From assembly GCA_965248805.1 (NCBI GenBank), contig CBDFKJ010000007.1, positions 186,001-250,000 on the forward strand: DNA of 64,000 nt, written 5' to 3'. Numbering within the stretch: the first letter of the stretch is position 1; each line of letters starts with the position of its first letter. This document shows, in pieces, positions 18,057-25,255 of this stretch. The position numbers were made by a program, and so were the translations under genes. The notes under the pieces are model-generated. The model was not told the origin of the DNA. It searched no databases and saw only the letters and a program-made list of their open reading frames with translations. The DNA comes from CBDFKJ01 sp965248805 (lineage in GTDB: Bacteria; Pseudomonadota; Alphaproteobacteria; UBA6615).

Positions 18057-18457
18057 TTTTTTGCTGACGTCAGCAGCACCTGTCTGAGGGTGAACTCCTG
18101 AATGAACCGCTCGCCCACCGGGTAGAGGTCCATCAGCGCCGCGACGTTCTCGCGGCTCACCGGCGGATCGTCCTCGATGCCGGACCAGGCGGTGATGTGA
18201 CGGGCCGCGAGGCTATGGATCAGCAGGGCCTGGTACTGGCCCTCGCGGGCGCCGTCGTCCGAGAGATCGGGCAGGCCGTCGAGGGCGAGCCCCGCTTCGG
18301 TCCGCTCTCTGGCTTGCGCTTGCAACCCGTCGAGACGCTTGCGCGCCTCGGCTTGCGCCGCCGCCATGGCGGCGGTGGTCAACGGCGTCACGGTGACGGT
18401 GACGCCGTAGGGCAGCGTCAGCTCGTAGGGTTCAGTTTCCTGCTTGAGTGAGATCAT
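17987..18457 (-). CDS. Tail assembly chaperone, short form (lambda gpG-like)
   Basis: A 156-aa protein (MISLKQETEPYELTLPYGVTVTV) with the domain order of phage tail assembly chaperones that coat the tape measure before tube polymerisation. It overlaps the tail tube stop by 4 bp. At codons 133-134 the sequence A_AAA_AAC is in the correct phase for a -1 ribosomal frameshift. Without the shift, translation ends here at 17987. With it, ribosomes enter the 17700-18056 frame. The high-confidence identification rests on position (tube, then chaperone, then tape measure), size and the slip site. Confidence 0.85.
   Translation of the reverse strand: MISLKQETEPYELTLPYGVTVTVTPLTTAAMAAAQAEARKRLDGLQAQARERTEAGLALDGLPDLSDDGAREGQYQALLIHSLAARHITAWSGIEDDPPVSRENVAALMDLYPVGERFIQEFTLRQVLLTSAKNAFGPSADGTSSQAAGPDTAKPA
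18056..18062 (-). promoter_or_regulatory. -1 programmed ribosomal frameshift site A_AAA_AAC
   Basis: On the minus strand the heptamer reads A AAA AAC, with zero-frame codons gca aaa aac gca. This is a canonical X_XXY_YYZ slippery sequence in the right phase. After a -1 slip the next codons are cgc att cgg gcc and the frame is open for 118 codons. This matches the conserved frameshift between chaperone genes in long-tailed phages. I did not model the stimulatory RNA structure downstream. Confidence 0.85.
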
Positions 18458-18799
18458 GCGTAATCGCTCCCGTCGAGATCGTTGATCAGCGTCACGGTGA
18501 GCATGCGGCCCTCGGTCTCGTTCCTGGCGCCCTGGAAGTCGAAGCGGGCCGAGACCCCGCCCGGCCCCTCGACCGTGAGCGCGGGCTTCGGCAGATAGAC
18601 CTCGTGGGCCTCGAAGGCGATCTTGAGGCCGCTATCGATCGCATAGGCGAATTCCAGATCGACCGGGGCGCCGTTCGAGGCCAGATCGATCAGCGTCGTG
18701 TCCGCGAACCGGACCTCGATGGAACCGGTGAGTGCGGCGACGGTGGGATCGGCGCCGTCGATGAGACCGTCGGAGCGGATGGTCTCGATCTTCTCCAGG
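18454..18799 (-). pseudogene. Phage tail tube protein, 5' end removed by IS3
   Basis: The last ~115 codons of a tail tube protein (Phage_tube_2-like; ...DFQGARNETEGRMLTVTLINDLDG). The native sequence begins at HLEKIETIRSDGLIDGADP. Residues before that (MASAKPGAV) are encoded by the inverted repeat of the IS3 that ends at 18800. The missing N-terminal half is not found on the other side of the IS, where an IS5 transposase piece lies instead. IS-associated deletion therefore removed it together with the head genes. The stop overlaps the chaperone start. Confidence 0.8.
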
Positions 18800-18838
18800 T
18801 GAACCGCTCCGGGTTTGGCGGAGGCCATTTTGTTTGAG

Positions 18839-19744
18839 TCACGCCGCCATGTCTGACTGCTTCAGCATGGCGTAGTGGCGTTCCTCGGCTTCGGCCGGCG
18901 GGATGTTTCCGATGGGCTCCAGGAGCCGCCGGTTGTTGAACCAATCCACCCATTCCAGAGTAGCGAGCTCGACGGCCTCGAATGAGCGCCACGGCCCGCG
19001 CCGGTGAATGACCTCGGCTTTGTAAAGACCATTGATGGTCTCGGCCAGAGCATTGTCATAAGAGTCGCCGACGCTGCCCACCGAGGGTTCGATGCCCGCT
19101 TCCGCCAGGTGCTCGGTATATTTGATCGAGACATATTGGCTCCCTCTATCGCTGTGATGGATCAGCCCACCGCGATGGACGGGTCGCCGCGCATGAAGCG
19201 CTTGTTCCAGGGCATCGAGAACAAAGCCGGCATGGGCTGTCCGGCTCACCCGCCAGCCGACGATGCGGCGGGCATAGGCGTCGATGACAAAGGCGACATA
19301 GACGAAGCCAGCCCAAGTGGCCACGTAGGTAAAGTCCGAGACCCACAGCCTGTTCGGTGCCGGAGCGTGGAACTGGCGATTGACCTTGTCGAGCGGGCAA
19401 GGCGCGGCCTGGTCGCTGACTGTCGTGCGGATCGGCTTGCCGCGGATCACCCCTTGCAAGCCCATCTCCCGCATCAGCCGCTCAACAGTGCAGCGAGCGA
19501 CATCGAAGCCTTCCCGCTGCAATTGTCGCCACACCTTGCGAACGCCGTAGACACGGAAGTTCTCTTTGAAGACGCGTCGGACCTCGACCTTGAGAGCCAT
19601 ATCCCGTTTCGCCCGTGCCGACAGCCTGGCCGGATCGCGCCGCCTGGCCACATGGTCGTAGTAGGTCGACGGGGCGATCGGCAGCACCTTGCAGATCGGC
19701 TCGACCCCGTGCGCCTCGCGGTGATCGCCGATGAACGCGATCAT
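18839..19744 (-). CDS. IS3-family transposase OrfB (DDE integrase core)
   Basis: 301 aa. It has an HTH_21 region (FRVYGVRKVWRQLQREG) and a complete rve core. The DDE residues are in RLWVSDFTYVATWAG, HHSDRGSQYVSIKYTE and YDNALAETINGLYKAE, with the IS3 tail WVDWFNNRRLLEPIGNIPP. The ATG overlaps the OrfA stop (ATGA), so translation is coupled. It appears intact, so the element could still be mobile. Confidence 0.95.
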   Translation of the reverse strand: MIAFIGDHREAHGVEPICKVLPIAPSTYYDHVARRRDPARLSARAKRDMALKVEVRRVFKENFRVYGVRKVWRQLQREGFDVARCTVERLMREMGLQGVIRGKPIRTTVSDQAAPCPLDKVNRQFHAPAPNRLWVSDFTYVATWAGFVYVAFVIDAYARRIVGWRVSRTAHAGFVLDALEQALHARRPVHRGGLIHHSDRGSQYVSIKYTEHLAEAGIEPSVGSVGDSYDNALAETINGLYKAEVIHRRGPWRSFEAVELATLEWVDWFNNRRLLEPIGNIPPAEAEERHYAMLKQSDMAA

Positions 19745-20067
19745 GGCTTGAACCGGCGGTCGAGCTCCGCCTGGGCAAAATAGGCGCTCGCCTTGCGCAG
19801 GATCTCGTTGACCTGCCGGAGGTCGCGGTTCTCCCGCTCCAGGGCTTTCAGCCGCTCGGCGACCTCGCTGGGGACGCCGGCGCGCACGCCGCTATCGCGC
19901 TCGAACCTCTTCACCCACTCATTGAGTGTCTGCGCCGTGCAGCCGATCTTCCCAGCTATCGAGGAAACAGCCGCCCAACGCGAGGCGTGTTCGCCCTCGT
20001 GATCCACAACCATCCGCACCGCACGGGCGCGAACCTCAGAAGAAAACCTGTTCCTTGTCTTGCTCAT
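19741..20067 (-). CDS. IS3-family transposase OrfA (HTH)
   Basis: 108 aa, with a helix-turn-helix (AGKIGCTAQTLNEWVKRFER) and a C-terminal leucine-zipper-like coiled coil (AERLKALERENRDLRQVNEILRKAS), the standard OrfA layout. It binds the IS ends and partners OrfB. Start ATG 20067 is 53 bp inside the right inverted repeat. The 3' end overlaps OrfB by 4 bp. Confidence 0.93.
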   Translation of the reverse strand: MSKTRNRFSSEVRARAVRMVVDHEGEHASRWAAVSSIAGKIGCTAQTLNEWVKRFERDSGVRAGVPSEVAERLKALERENRDLRQVNEILRKASAYFAQAELDRRFKP

Positions 20068-20120
20068 AATGGCTCCACTTTCTCAAGAGTTGGAGCCTCC
20101 GCCAAACCCGGAGCGGTTCA

Positions 20121-20657
20121 GGCGAGACGCCGGCAGGCTGGGAGGACAAGCCGGCAAAGCGGCGCCAAAAGGATGTCGAGGCGCGGTGGACCAAGAAGCA
20201 CGGCAAGAGCCATTACGGTTACAAGAACCATGTCAACGTGGACCGTCGGCACAAGCTGGTGCGGCGCTATCATGTGAGCGACGCGGCGGAGCACGACAGC
20301 CAAGTCCTCGACGATATCCTGGATGGGGACAACACGGCTTTGGGTGTGTGGGCGGACAGCGCTTACCGCTCGGCGGAGATCGAGGCGTCGCTGAAGGAGA
20401 AGGGGTTGCGGAGCCGGATCCATCGCAAGGGCCGCCGCAACAAGCCGCTGAGCGAGCGCGAGAAGCAAGGCAACAAGACCCGTTCATCGGTTCGGGTCCG
20501 CGTCGAGCATGTCTTCGGGGCCCAGAGCAACGACATGGGCGGGACGCTGGTGCGTAGTGTCGGGCTGGTGCGGGCGAAGGCGCGGATCGGGTTGAAGAAC
20601 CTCGCCTACAACATGCGCCGCCTGGTCCAACTGGAGCGTCTCGCGGCGGCCGTGTGA
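20121..20657 (+). pseudogene. IS5-family transposase, C-terminal part only
   Basis: The frame is open from the IS3 boundary (GETPAGWEDKPAKRRQKDVE). It contains the second half of an IS5 transposase: WTKKHGKSHYGYKNHVNVD, GVWADSAYRSAEIEA (catalytic Asp) and RVEHVFGAQ (catalytic Glu), ending LVQLERLAAAV. The N-terminal half, with the first catalytic Asp, is missing, and the IS3 right repeat abuts it directly. It belongs to the same family as the transposase at 45785 but is clearly a different element. It cannot encode an active enzyme. Confidence 0.85.
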
Positions 20658-21003
20658 CGATACTCGGAGGAGAAGACCGCCTGGGGACGGTCTTGAAGCG
20701 GAAATAACTCAATTGGAGCGTGGAAGACCCCGAAAATCTCGGCTCCGGCATGGCTGGAGCTGGTGACAGCCTAGTTAAACAATATCCTCCGGCAACTCAC
20801 CAATTCTTAGAGATGCCCTCAAATCACTGTCCAATTTTGACCGCGGGTGATATGGAATAAACCGTCTACAGGATATTCAACTCCAGGATGGTCGCATGAG
20901 CGATATTGAAAATGCGAACACCCTGATCCGCCGGATCGAAGGGACGCAGATCGGACAACGCTGTCGATCGAAGCCCTTGCAGCGGCTCTCTGGAACAACT
21001 GAT
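20658..21003. other. Intergenic: outer end of IS5 fragment, then no recognisable feature
   Basis: The first ~110 bases are probably the right end of the IS5 piece. From about 20770 the sequence is A/T-richer and leads to the lipoprotein gene. An in-frame ATG at 20896 exists but adds a non-signal-like N-terminus. I see no tRNA, repeat or clear promoter here. Confidence 0.5.
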
Positions 21004-21765
21004 ATGGACAATCTACGCCAGGTATTGATCGCCGCCCTGTTGCTTCTATTTGTGTCGGCTTGCGCGACGCCGCCCAATACGATTGCTTTGAATTCGGACG
21101 TAGCCGCGAACATCGGCTCGTCGAATGCTGTCATCGTAGTCACGCAAGAGGAGATTACTGCCGAAATCGATCGCTCCCAACTTGAGGCAGCGGCCGGTGG
21201 AGGTCTCTTGTTTGCAATAGTTGACACACTTATCGAGGGTGCTCGTGCCAAGACCGCGGAAGAGTTGATCGAGCCGATTCGTGAATCTCTGATTGACTAC
21301 GACTTTCATGCCGAACTGGTGACAGCCCTGCGACCAACATTGGAGTCGACGGACTGGCTGGGTGTGACCCGAGTTGAAAGCTTGACTGATCCGTCATCCG
21401 CACTGCATGAGAGCCTCCTTCAAACCGGATCCGAAGATTCGCTGGTACTGATGCACGCGAGCTACGGCTTTTCGTCGGACTTCAAGAAGCTGAACACCAG
21501 TGTGCGCATCGAGGTTCATCCGCGCGCGGCAGTGCTCAAGGCGTCGGTCGAATCGACGCGACAGACCAAGGCGGGACACCTTTTAGTTTACAAGAACAAA
21601 GTAACACACACCGAACCAGGTCCTATGCCCGCGACCACCAAGGAAGGGGCGGTAGAGGCTTGGATGGTCGACGACGGGCAGGCGGTGCGGCAGGCGCTCG
21701 AGACCAGCATCGAGCAACTGGCTGCCAAGCTCTCTCAGGCTCTCCTCGCACCATATCGTGAGTAG
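21004..21765 (+). CDS. Putative lipoprotein, unknown function
   Basis: 253 aa when started at ATG 21004 (MDNLRQVLIAALLLLFVSACATPP), which gives a clean lipoprotein signal with lipobox VSAC; the frame is open from 20896 but that extension would hide the signal. The mature part is mixed alpha/beta with no known motif. It is probably anchored in the outer membrane, facing the periplasm. The gene is less GC-rich than the phage genes around it and sits in the place where head genes should be, so it is foreign cargo. It overlaps the next lipoprotein gene by 8 bp, forming an operon. Confidence 0.7.
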   Translation: MDNLRQVLIAALLLLFVSACATPPNTIALNSDVAANIGSSNAVIVVTQEEITAEIDRSQLEAAAGGGLLFAIVDTLIEGARAKTAEELIEPIRESLIDYDFHAELVTALRPTLESTDWLGVTRVESLTDPSSALHESLLQTGSEDSLVLMHASYGFSSDFKKLNTSVRIEVHPRAAVLKASVESTRQTKAGHLLVYKNKVTHTEPGPMPATTKEGAVEAWMVDDGQAVRQALETSIEQLAAKLSQALLAPYRE

Positions 21766-22324
21766 TAAGGCGCGGAACCGTTGCGGGTGGCTACTCGGCG
21801 TCGCCGCGTCCGCGACAATGTGCCTTGGGGCGTGTGCGACCTACGAACCAATCCCCGTGGCATTCGGCCCGCACGATCTGGACGAGACGCTGAAACCCGA
21901 CACATCAATCGCCTGTCCGGTTACCGTCGCAAAATTCACGGATGCCCGAGGGCGGGACCGGCAGATCGGGTATATCGGCAGTCGGCCGGTCCTGTCGGAC
22001 AGCCTGGTGCCGCTCGTAGAAAACGCGCTTCGTTCTCTGGAATCCGCGCCCGGGCCAGCGACTAGGGCCCCCGCCTTGCGGCTAAGCGTCACTCTGCGCA
22101 AACTCTATGTTCACAGCATGCCCGCTACCAAGAGCGCAATCATAGTTGTCGACGGCGCGTTGTATCGCGATCGGAGTCAGCCGGTCCATAGAACGTACCG
22201 CGGGCGAAGCACGAGCATCCTGTGGACCAGCGGTCCGACAGAGATCAAGTCGGCAATTCGTAGCGCTTGGCTCGACCTCAAAGCGGCATTGCGCTCGGAT
22301 CTGAAGGTGCTGTGCGACGCCTGA
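21758..22324 (+). CDS. Second putative lipoprotein, unknown function
   Basis: 188 aa, GTG start at 21758 overlapping the previous gene. The signal peptide ends in a lipobox (CLGACATYEPIPV). The mature domain includes VTVAKFTDARGRDRQIGYI and LRLSVTLRKLYVHSMPATKSAIIVV, a pattern seen in YajG-like/CsgG-like outer-membrane lipoproteins (beta strand with FxDxR). Only that general resemblance supports a role. With its neighbour it forms a two-gene lipoprotein unit of unknown purpose. Confidence 0.65.
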   Translation: MSSKARNRCGWLLGVAASATMCLGACATYEPIPVAFGPHDLDETLKPDTSIACPVTVAKFTDARGRDRQIGYIGSRPVLSDSLVPLVENALRSLESAPGPATRAPALRLSVTLRKLYVHSMPATKSAIIVVDGALYRDRSQPVHRTYRGRSTSILWTSGPTEIKSAIRSAWLDLKAALRSDLKVLCDA

Positions 22325-22676
22325 CGCAATGATGCTGACCTGTCAATGTCGGCCTAAGACTGGTCAGTATGGCGGCGCAAGAGCCGGCCAGCTGCGCTCA
22401 ATATGAGAAAGACGCCGATCAGCGCTCTTCTCATTAGTCGTCATTCCAGAAACGATATGCGGGTTCGGCCAGCGCGAGTCCGAGGTCGAGGCCTCCGGCG
22501 CCTGCGCAGAGCGATAGTCCGAACAGGCTCTCCGCGCCGCCGGCGTCAACGCCCGCGGTGGAATGTAGAGCCAGGTCATGCAAGGGCGGCCTCGGGCGGA
22601 CATGAAAATGCCCGCCGCGGCGATGCCGGGACGGGCTGCGTGGATGCGCCCGATACGGGCGCGGCCGTGGGTTCGA
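22325..22676. other. Intergenic stretch with a weak minus-strand ORF and a terminator-like hairpin
   Basis: A 71-codon minus-strand frame (22579-22364, MTWLYIPPRALTPAARRACS) begins like small phage ORFs with the MTWLY start, but it lacks a ribosome site and soon loses that similarity. I regard it as a decayed phage gene at best. The hairpin at 22605-22635 is annotated separately. Nothing else is supported. Confidence 0.35.
22605..22635 (-). terminator. Terminator-like hairpin after the small membrane protein gene
   Basis: The minus strand reads a GC-rich hairpin closed by GCCCG/CGGGC and followed by ATTTTC. Its loop sequence (CCGGCATCGCCGCG) is nearly identical to that of the hairpin at 22838-22867, so the two are copies of one repeat bracketing the 46-aa gene. 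The T run is short, so efficiency is uncertain. Confidence 0.5.
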
Positions 22677-22817
22677 TTACGGCATGGGGGCCGCGAGGCA
22701 CCAGGCCACGCCGATGGCGATCCCAGCCCCGAAGACGACCAGCGCTTCCCAGGTCTTCCAGGTGATTACGAATCGCAGGTTGCCCACGAGGGCTTTCAAC
22801 GACGTTGCACGGCTCAT
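22677..22817 (-). CDS. Small single-pass membrane protein (46 aa), phage late-early junction
   Basis: Too short for routine calling but well supported. An excellent ribosome site GAAGGAGG lies 8 nt before the start. The protein begins MSRATSLKALVGNLRFVITW, continues with a membrane helix (ALVVFGAGIAIGVAWCLAA) and ends PMP. It lies alone between two near-identical terminator hairpins, so it is probably expressed from its own promoter. Function unknown; size and topology would fit a small phage membrane regulator or spanin/holin-like protein. Confidence 0.65.
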   Translation of the reverse strand: MSRATSLKALVGNLRFVITWKTWEALVVFGAGIAIGVAWCLAAPMP

Positions 22818-22837
22818 TCAATCCTCCTTCAGGCAAC

Positions 22838-22867
22838 AAAAAACCCGCCGCGGCGATGCCGGAGCGG
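22838..22867 (-). terminator. Rho-independent terminator at the end of the early operon
   Basis: The minus strand reads CCCGCTCCGGCATCGCCGCG then GCGGG and six T. The stem is CCCGC/GCGGG with further pairing inside. It follows the DUF6456 gene (ends 22963) and would stop transcription of the early prophage operon. Confidence 0.75.
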
Positions 22868-22962
22868 GTCGGGTGCGGACGCACCTATGAGATGATAGCG
22901 CAAAGCTACATCTTGTGGCCTGCCACTGTCAACACCCCAGATGTAGAAAATCATCCCCGCCA

Positions 22963-23517
22963 TCAGCCCGCCCGCCTCGGCCGCTCATAGCCGTAATGGA
23001 AGGCGAGCATGCCGAGCGCGGAGAGTAGGATTCCGCTGGCCTCACCGCGTCGGAGGGGCCTTCCGTTCCAGCCCTGCTGCATGGCCCATTCGCGCAGGGA
23101 CGACTGCAGACCCACGACATGCCAGACGCAGCTGCCGCCGGGGCTCGCCATGCCGCCCAGCGCCTCAAGCGCGCGATACACCCGCTCGCGCGCTGCGACC
23201 TGGTTGTCGGACAACGTCCTTTCCCGACGACTTGCCGAGACGCGGATCATGGACCGCGGCGGGGTGGTGTCGTAGGCGGCGATGGTGAAGTGGGCCTGGA
23301 AGTCACGCGCGGCCTGATGCATGGCGCGTGTGATGGTCCCGGCCTTGCGCATCCGCGCCAGGGTGTCGACGGTGCGGACAAGGGTGACCGGCCGGCCTTC
23401 GTCGTCGGCCAGACGCACCGTCTCGAGCTTGCGGCCGCCGGGCAGGCGCATGGCCTCCGGCTTCGCGCGTTGGGCCCGGGCCTTGCCCTTGGGAACGCGC
23501 TTCCTGCGTTTAGCCAC
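22963..23517 (-). CDS. DUF6456-domain prophage protein
   Basis: 184 aa from GTG 23517 (MAKRRKRVPKGKARAQRAKPE), overlapping the previous gene by 8 bp; an upstream GTG at 23559 would extend it by 14 residues. It starts with a Lys/Arg-rich tail, then a helical domain with VRTVDTLARMRKAGTITRAMHQAARDF and later LEALGGMASPGGSCVWHVVG, matching DUF6456 proteins. These sit at the end of early operons and look like DNA-binding late regulators (HTH-like). A regulatory role is inference from composition and position. Confidence 0.75.
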   Translation of the reverse strand: MAKRRKRVPKGKARAQRAKPEAMRLPGGRKLETVRLADDEGRPVTLVRTVDTLARMRKAGTITRAMHQAARDFQAHFTIAAYDTTPPRSMIRVSASRRERTLSDNQVAARERVYRALEALGGMASPGGSCVWHVVGLQSSLREWAMQQGWNGRPLRRGEASGILLSALGMLAFHYGYERPRRAG

Positions 23518-23752
23518 GCGCCGCTGTCCGATGGTCTCGCATGGACACGGTGCGCCCACATGCGTCTCTGCCCGGCTCCGATCGTCTGCCGTAGAGCCGC
23601 TCGCCGAGCCTTCGGACCAGCTCGCGCTCGGGCCAGGTGAGGCGGCCGTCCTCGGCGGCGATCACCAGGATGCCCTGCTCGTGCCAACCCTCGCGTTTGA
23701 TCTCGTCGGTCGGGCGGCGCTCGCCGCCATAGCCCTTCGGTAGCCACCTCAC
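23510..23752 (-). CDS. Small phage protein, unknown
   Basis: 80 aa from GTG 23752 (VRWLPKGYGGERRPTDEIKR), a 4-bp overlap with the upstream stop. It is charged and soluble, with a segment RLTWPERELVRRLGERLYGRR that could form a helix-turn-helix-like pair. Overlaps with both neighbours show it belongs to the early operon. The family is not recognised. Confidence 0.6.
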   Translation of the reverse strand: MRWLPKGYGGERRPTDEIKREGWHEQGILVIAAEDGRLTWPERELVRRLGERLYGRRSEPGRDACGRTVSMRDHRTAARG

Positions 23753-24006
23753 CGGGTGATCTCCCTCAGACACGCGCCGTAGCCGAGGACATCGACCAGG
23801 CTGTCGAGATGCTTCGGATCGTGGGCGAGCTGGGCCATCTTGAGGTCCATCAGGCAGACCGCCACCTGAGCGGCCGTGATCCGGATCCCGAGCACCTGCG
23901 ACCAGCGGGCGGCGACATGCTCGAACAGGTCCTCGGGCTCGCCGTAATCGGCCCGGCGCTTGTCGACGACACCGGCGGCGTGCTTGAGCAGCATGGCGCC
24001 GTTCAT
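23749..24006 (-). CDS. DUF6378/MazG-like phage protein
   Basis: 85 aa (MNGAMLLKHAAGVVDKRRADYGEP), ATG overlapping the resolvase stop (ATGA). It contains RRADYGEPEDLFEHVAARWSQVLG and VAVCLMDLKMAQLAHDPKHLDSLVDVLGYG, the two helices of the DUF6378 family. That family resembles MazG nucleotide pyrophosphohydrolases and is common in phages. The acidic EDLxE...D pattern is present, but activity is not proven for this family. Confidence 0.8.
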   Translation of the reverse strand: MNGAMLLKHAAGVVDKRRADYGEPEDLFEHVAARWSQVLGIRITAAQVAVCLMDLKMAQLAHDPKHLDSLVDVLGYGACLREITR

Positions 24007-24614
24007 CGTGCACCCGCCCGGCTCTCGATCGCCCACAGCAAGAGCGCGATGGCGTCGGCCTCGTTGTCGTCGGCGGGCGCGAAGCCTCTGGCCCTGACGG
24101 CCTCGATCACCGCATCCTTGGACGCATTGCCCTTGCCGGTGACGTGGCGCTTGATGGTGCCGACCGGCACGCCCTGATAGGGAATGGAATGGTGCTCGCA
24201 CCAGGCGGTCAGGATGGCGAGCCAGCCGCCGAAAACATGCGCAGCGCTGGTGCCGGCGTGGCAGCGGACCTCCTCGAGGTAGACCGCATCGATGCCGCCG
24301 GCGGTGTTCTTGACCTCGGTCAGCCAGCCCTTGAAGCGCAGGAATCGCATCCCGCCACCGGAGAACCGATCGGGCCGGAACGACACCGTGCCGCTGGTGA
24401 TGGCGCCGTATTCGTCACGGAGCGCCCAGCCGGTGGCGGTGCCGAGATCGAGCGCGAGCACGACGCTGGGACCGGACACGCCGGCATCGTTCGCGGCCGG
24501 CACCGGGGGTTCGGCCACCGGGCAGGCGATACCGGCATTGCCGCCGTGCCGTGCCGCCGGCAGCCGGGCGCGGTGTTCAAGCGGCGTGTTCTTGGGCAGA
24601 GTTACGTGAGCCAT
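24003..24614 (-). CDS. RuvC-like Holliday junction resolvase (RNase H fold)
   Basis: 203 aa from ATG 24614 (MAHVTLPKNTPLEHRARLPA), with GGAGA 7 nt upstream; the longer frame from 24713 lacks a site. Core motifs are VVLALDLGTATGWAL (first Asp), AVYLEEVRCHAGTSAAHVFGG (Glu), and C-terminal GKGNASKDAVIEAVRARGFAPADDNEADAIALLLWA (final Asp pair), the classic RuvC/RNase H arrangement. It should cut branched DNA during phage recombination or packaging. It is the first gene after the repeat field at 24775-25255. Confidence 0.85.
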   Translation of the reverse strand: MAHVTLPKNTPLEHRARLPAARHGGNAGIACPVAEPPVPAANDAGVSGPSVVLALDLGTATGWALRDEYGAITSGTVSFRPDRFSGGGMRFLRFKGWLTEVKNTAGGIDAVYLEEVRCHAGTSAAHVFGGWLAILTAWCEHHSIPYQGVPVGTIKRHVTGKGNASKDAVIEAVRARGFAPADDNEADAIALLLWAIESRAGAR

Positions 24615-24774
24615 GATGGTCTCCGTGATCGGGGTTGTCGTGGTCAGGGTGGCGGCGGGGAACTTCCAGGAACGCCGCCGCCACCCGCTCTTGCGCGTTG
24701 GGTGGCGCAACACGCGGTGGACCGGTCGGCGCGGCGGCGCCGCGGACCGGCCGGAACGGGCAATTTGGGAGGGG

Positions 24775-25255
24775 GTGAACGTGCGCCAACACGTTCACAC
24801 GCACGTTCACTCCCTTAAGGCGTTGATTTTGCTTGTCGAAGTGAACGTGGTGAACGTTGTGAACCTTTTCCGGGCCTCTCTCTCGCGCGGATGCGTGCGC
24901 GCGTGCGCGCGCATCCCTACGTGCGTAGGGGGCCGAAAAAGGTTCACTAAGTTCACTATGTTCACTAGCGGATTGATACAGAACGGCTTTTTCGAGTGAA
25001 CGTGGGAGTGAACGTTCACACACGTTCACTCGCCCAGGTGAACGTGGTGAACGTGCATCCGGGGTTGGATTTTCAAGGAGGCTACCCGCACCGCCGCATT
25101 CGGCCTTGTTCGCCCTCGTGCAACCCGTTGTATTACCGTGATAAAGTGAACGTGGTGAACGTGCATCCAGGGTTTGATTTGCTGGATGTGAACGTGGTGA
25201 ACGTGTATCCGGGGTTGATTTTCACGATGCGAGCCCGGTGAACGTGGTGAACGTT
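24775..25255. repeat. Field of about 20 GTGAAC/GTTCAC motifs (candidate origin or regulatory array)
   Basis: On the plus strand GTGAAC or its complement GTTCAC occurs about 20 times in 480 bases. Often it is in pairs 9 bp apart (GTGAACGTGGTGAACGTG), at 24841/24850/24859, 24942/24951/24960, 25038/25047 and others. Four longer copies at the 3' end of the primase gene add GCATCCGGGGTTGATTTT. Within the primase this makes the odd repeated peptide HVHHVH at its C-terminus. The intergenic part (24615-25025) has no gene. It resembles an iteron array; protein-binding function is inference. Confidence 0.8.

Larger units (their letters stand above)
18800..20120 (-). mobile_element. IS3-family insertion sequence, complete
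   Basis: About 1.32 kb, bounded by perfect 26-bp inverted repeats. The left end starts TGAACCGCTCCGGGTTTGGC; the right end is its exact complement, ending at 20120. It encodes OrfA and OrfB. The flanks do not match each other: tail tube gene on one side and IS5 transposase on the other, with only GG in common. The element thus marks a deletion or recombination junction rather than a clean insertion. A solo right end of a related copy is at 62441-62521. Confidence 0.92.

Noticed and set aside
20896..21003. Longer N-terminus of the first lipoprotein
   Set aside because: Starting at 20896 would bury the lipobox signal 36 residues inside; ATG 21004 fits a lipoprotein signal peptide.
24841..25255. 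GTGAAC repeats as a CRISPR array
   Set aside because: Units are 6-9 bp with irregular spacing and both orientations; there are no 23-40 bp repeats with unique spacers and no cas operon. The Cas4-like nuclease belongs to the phage early operon.
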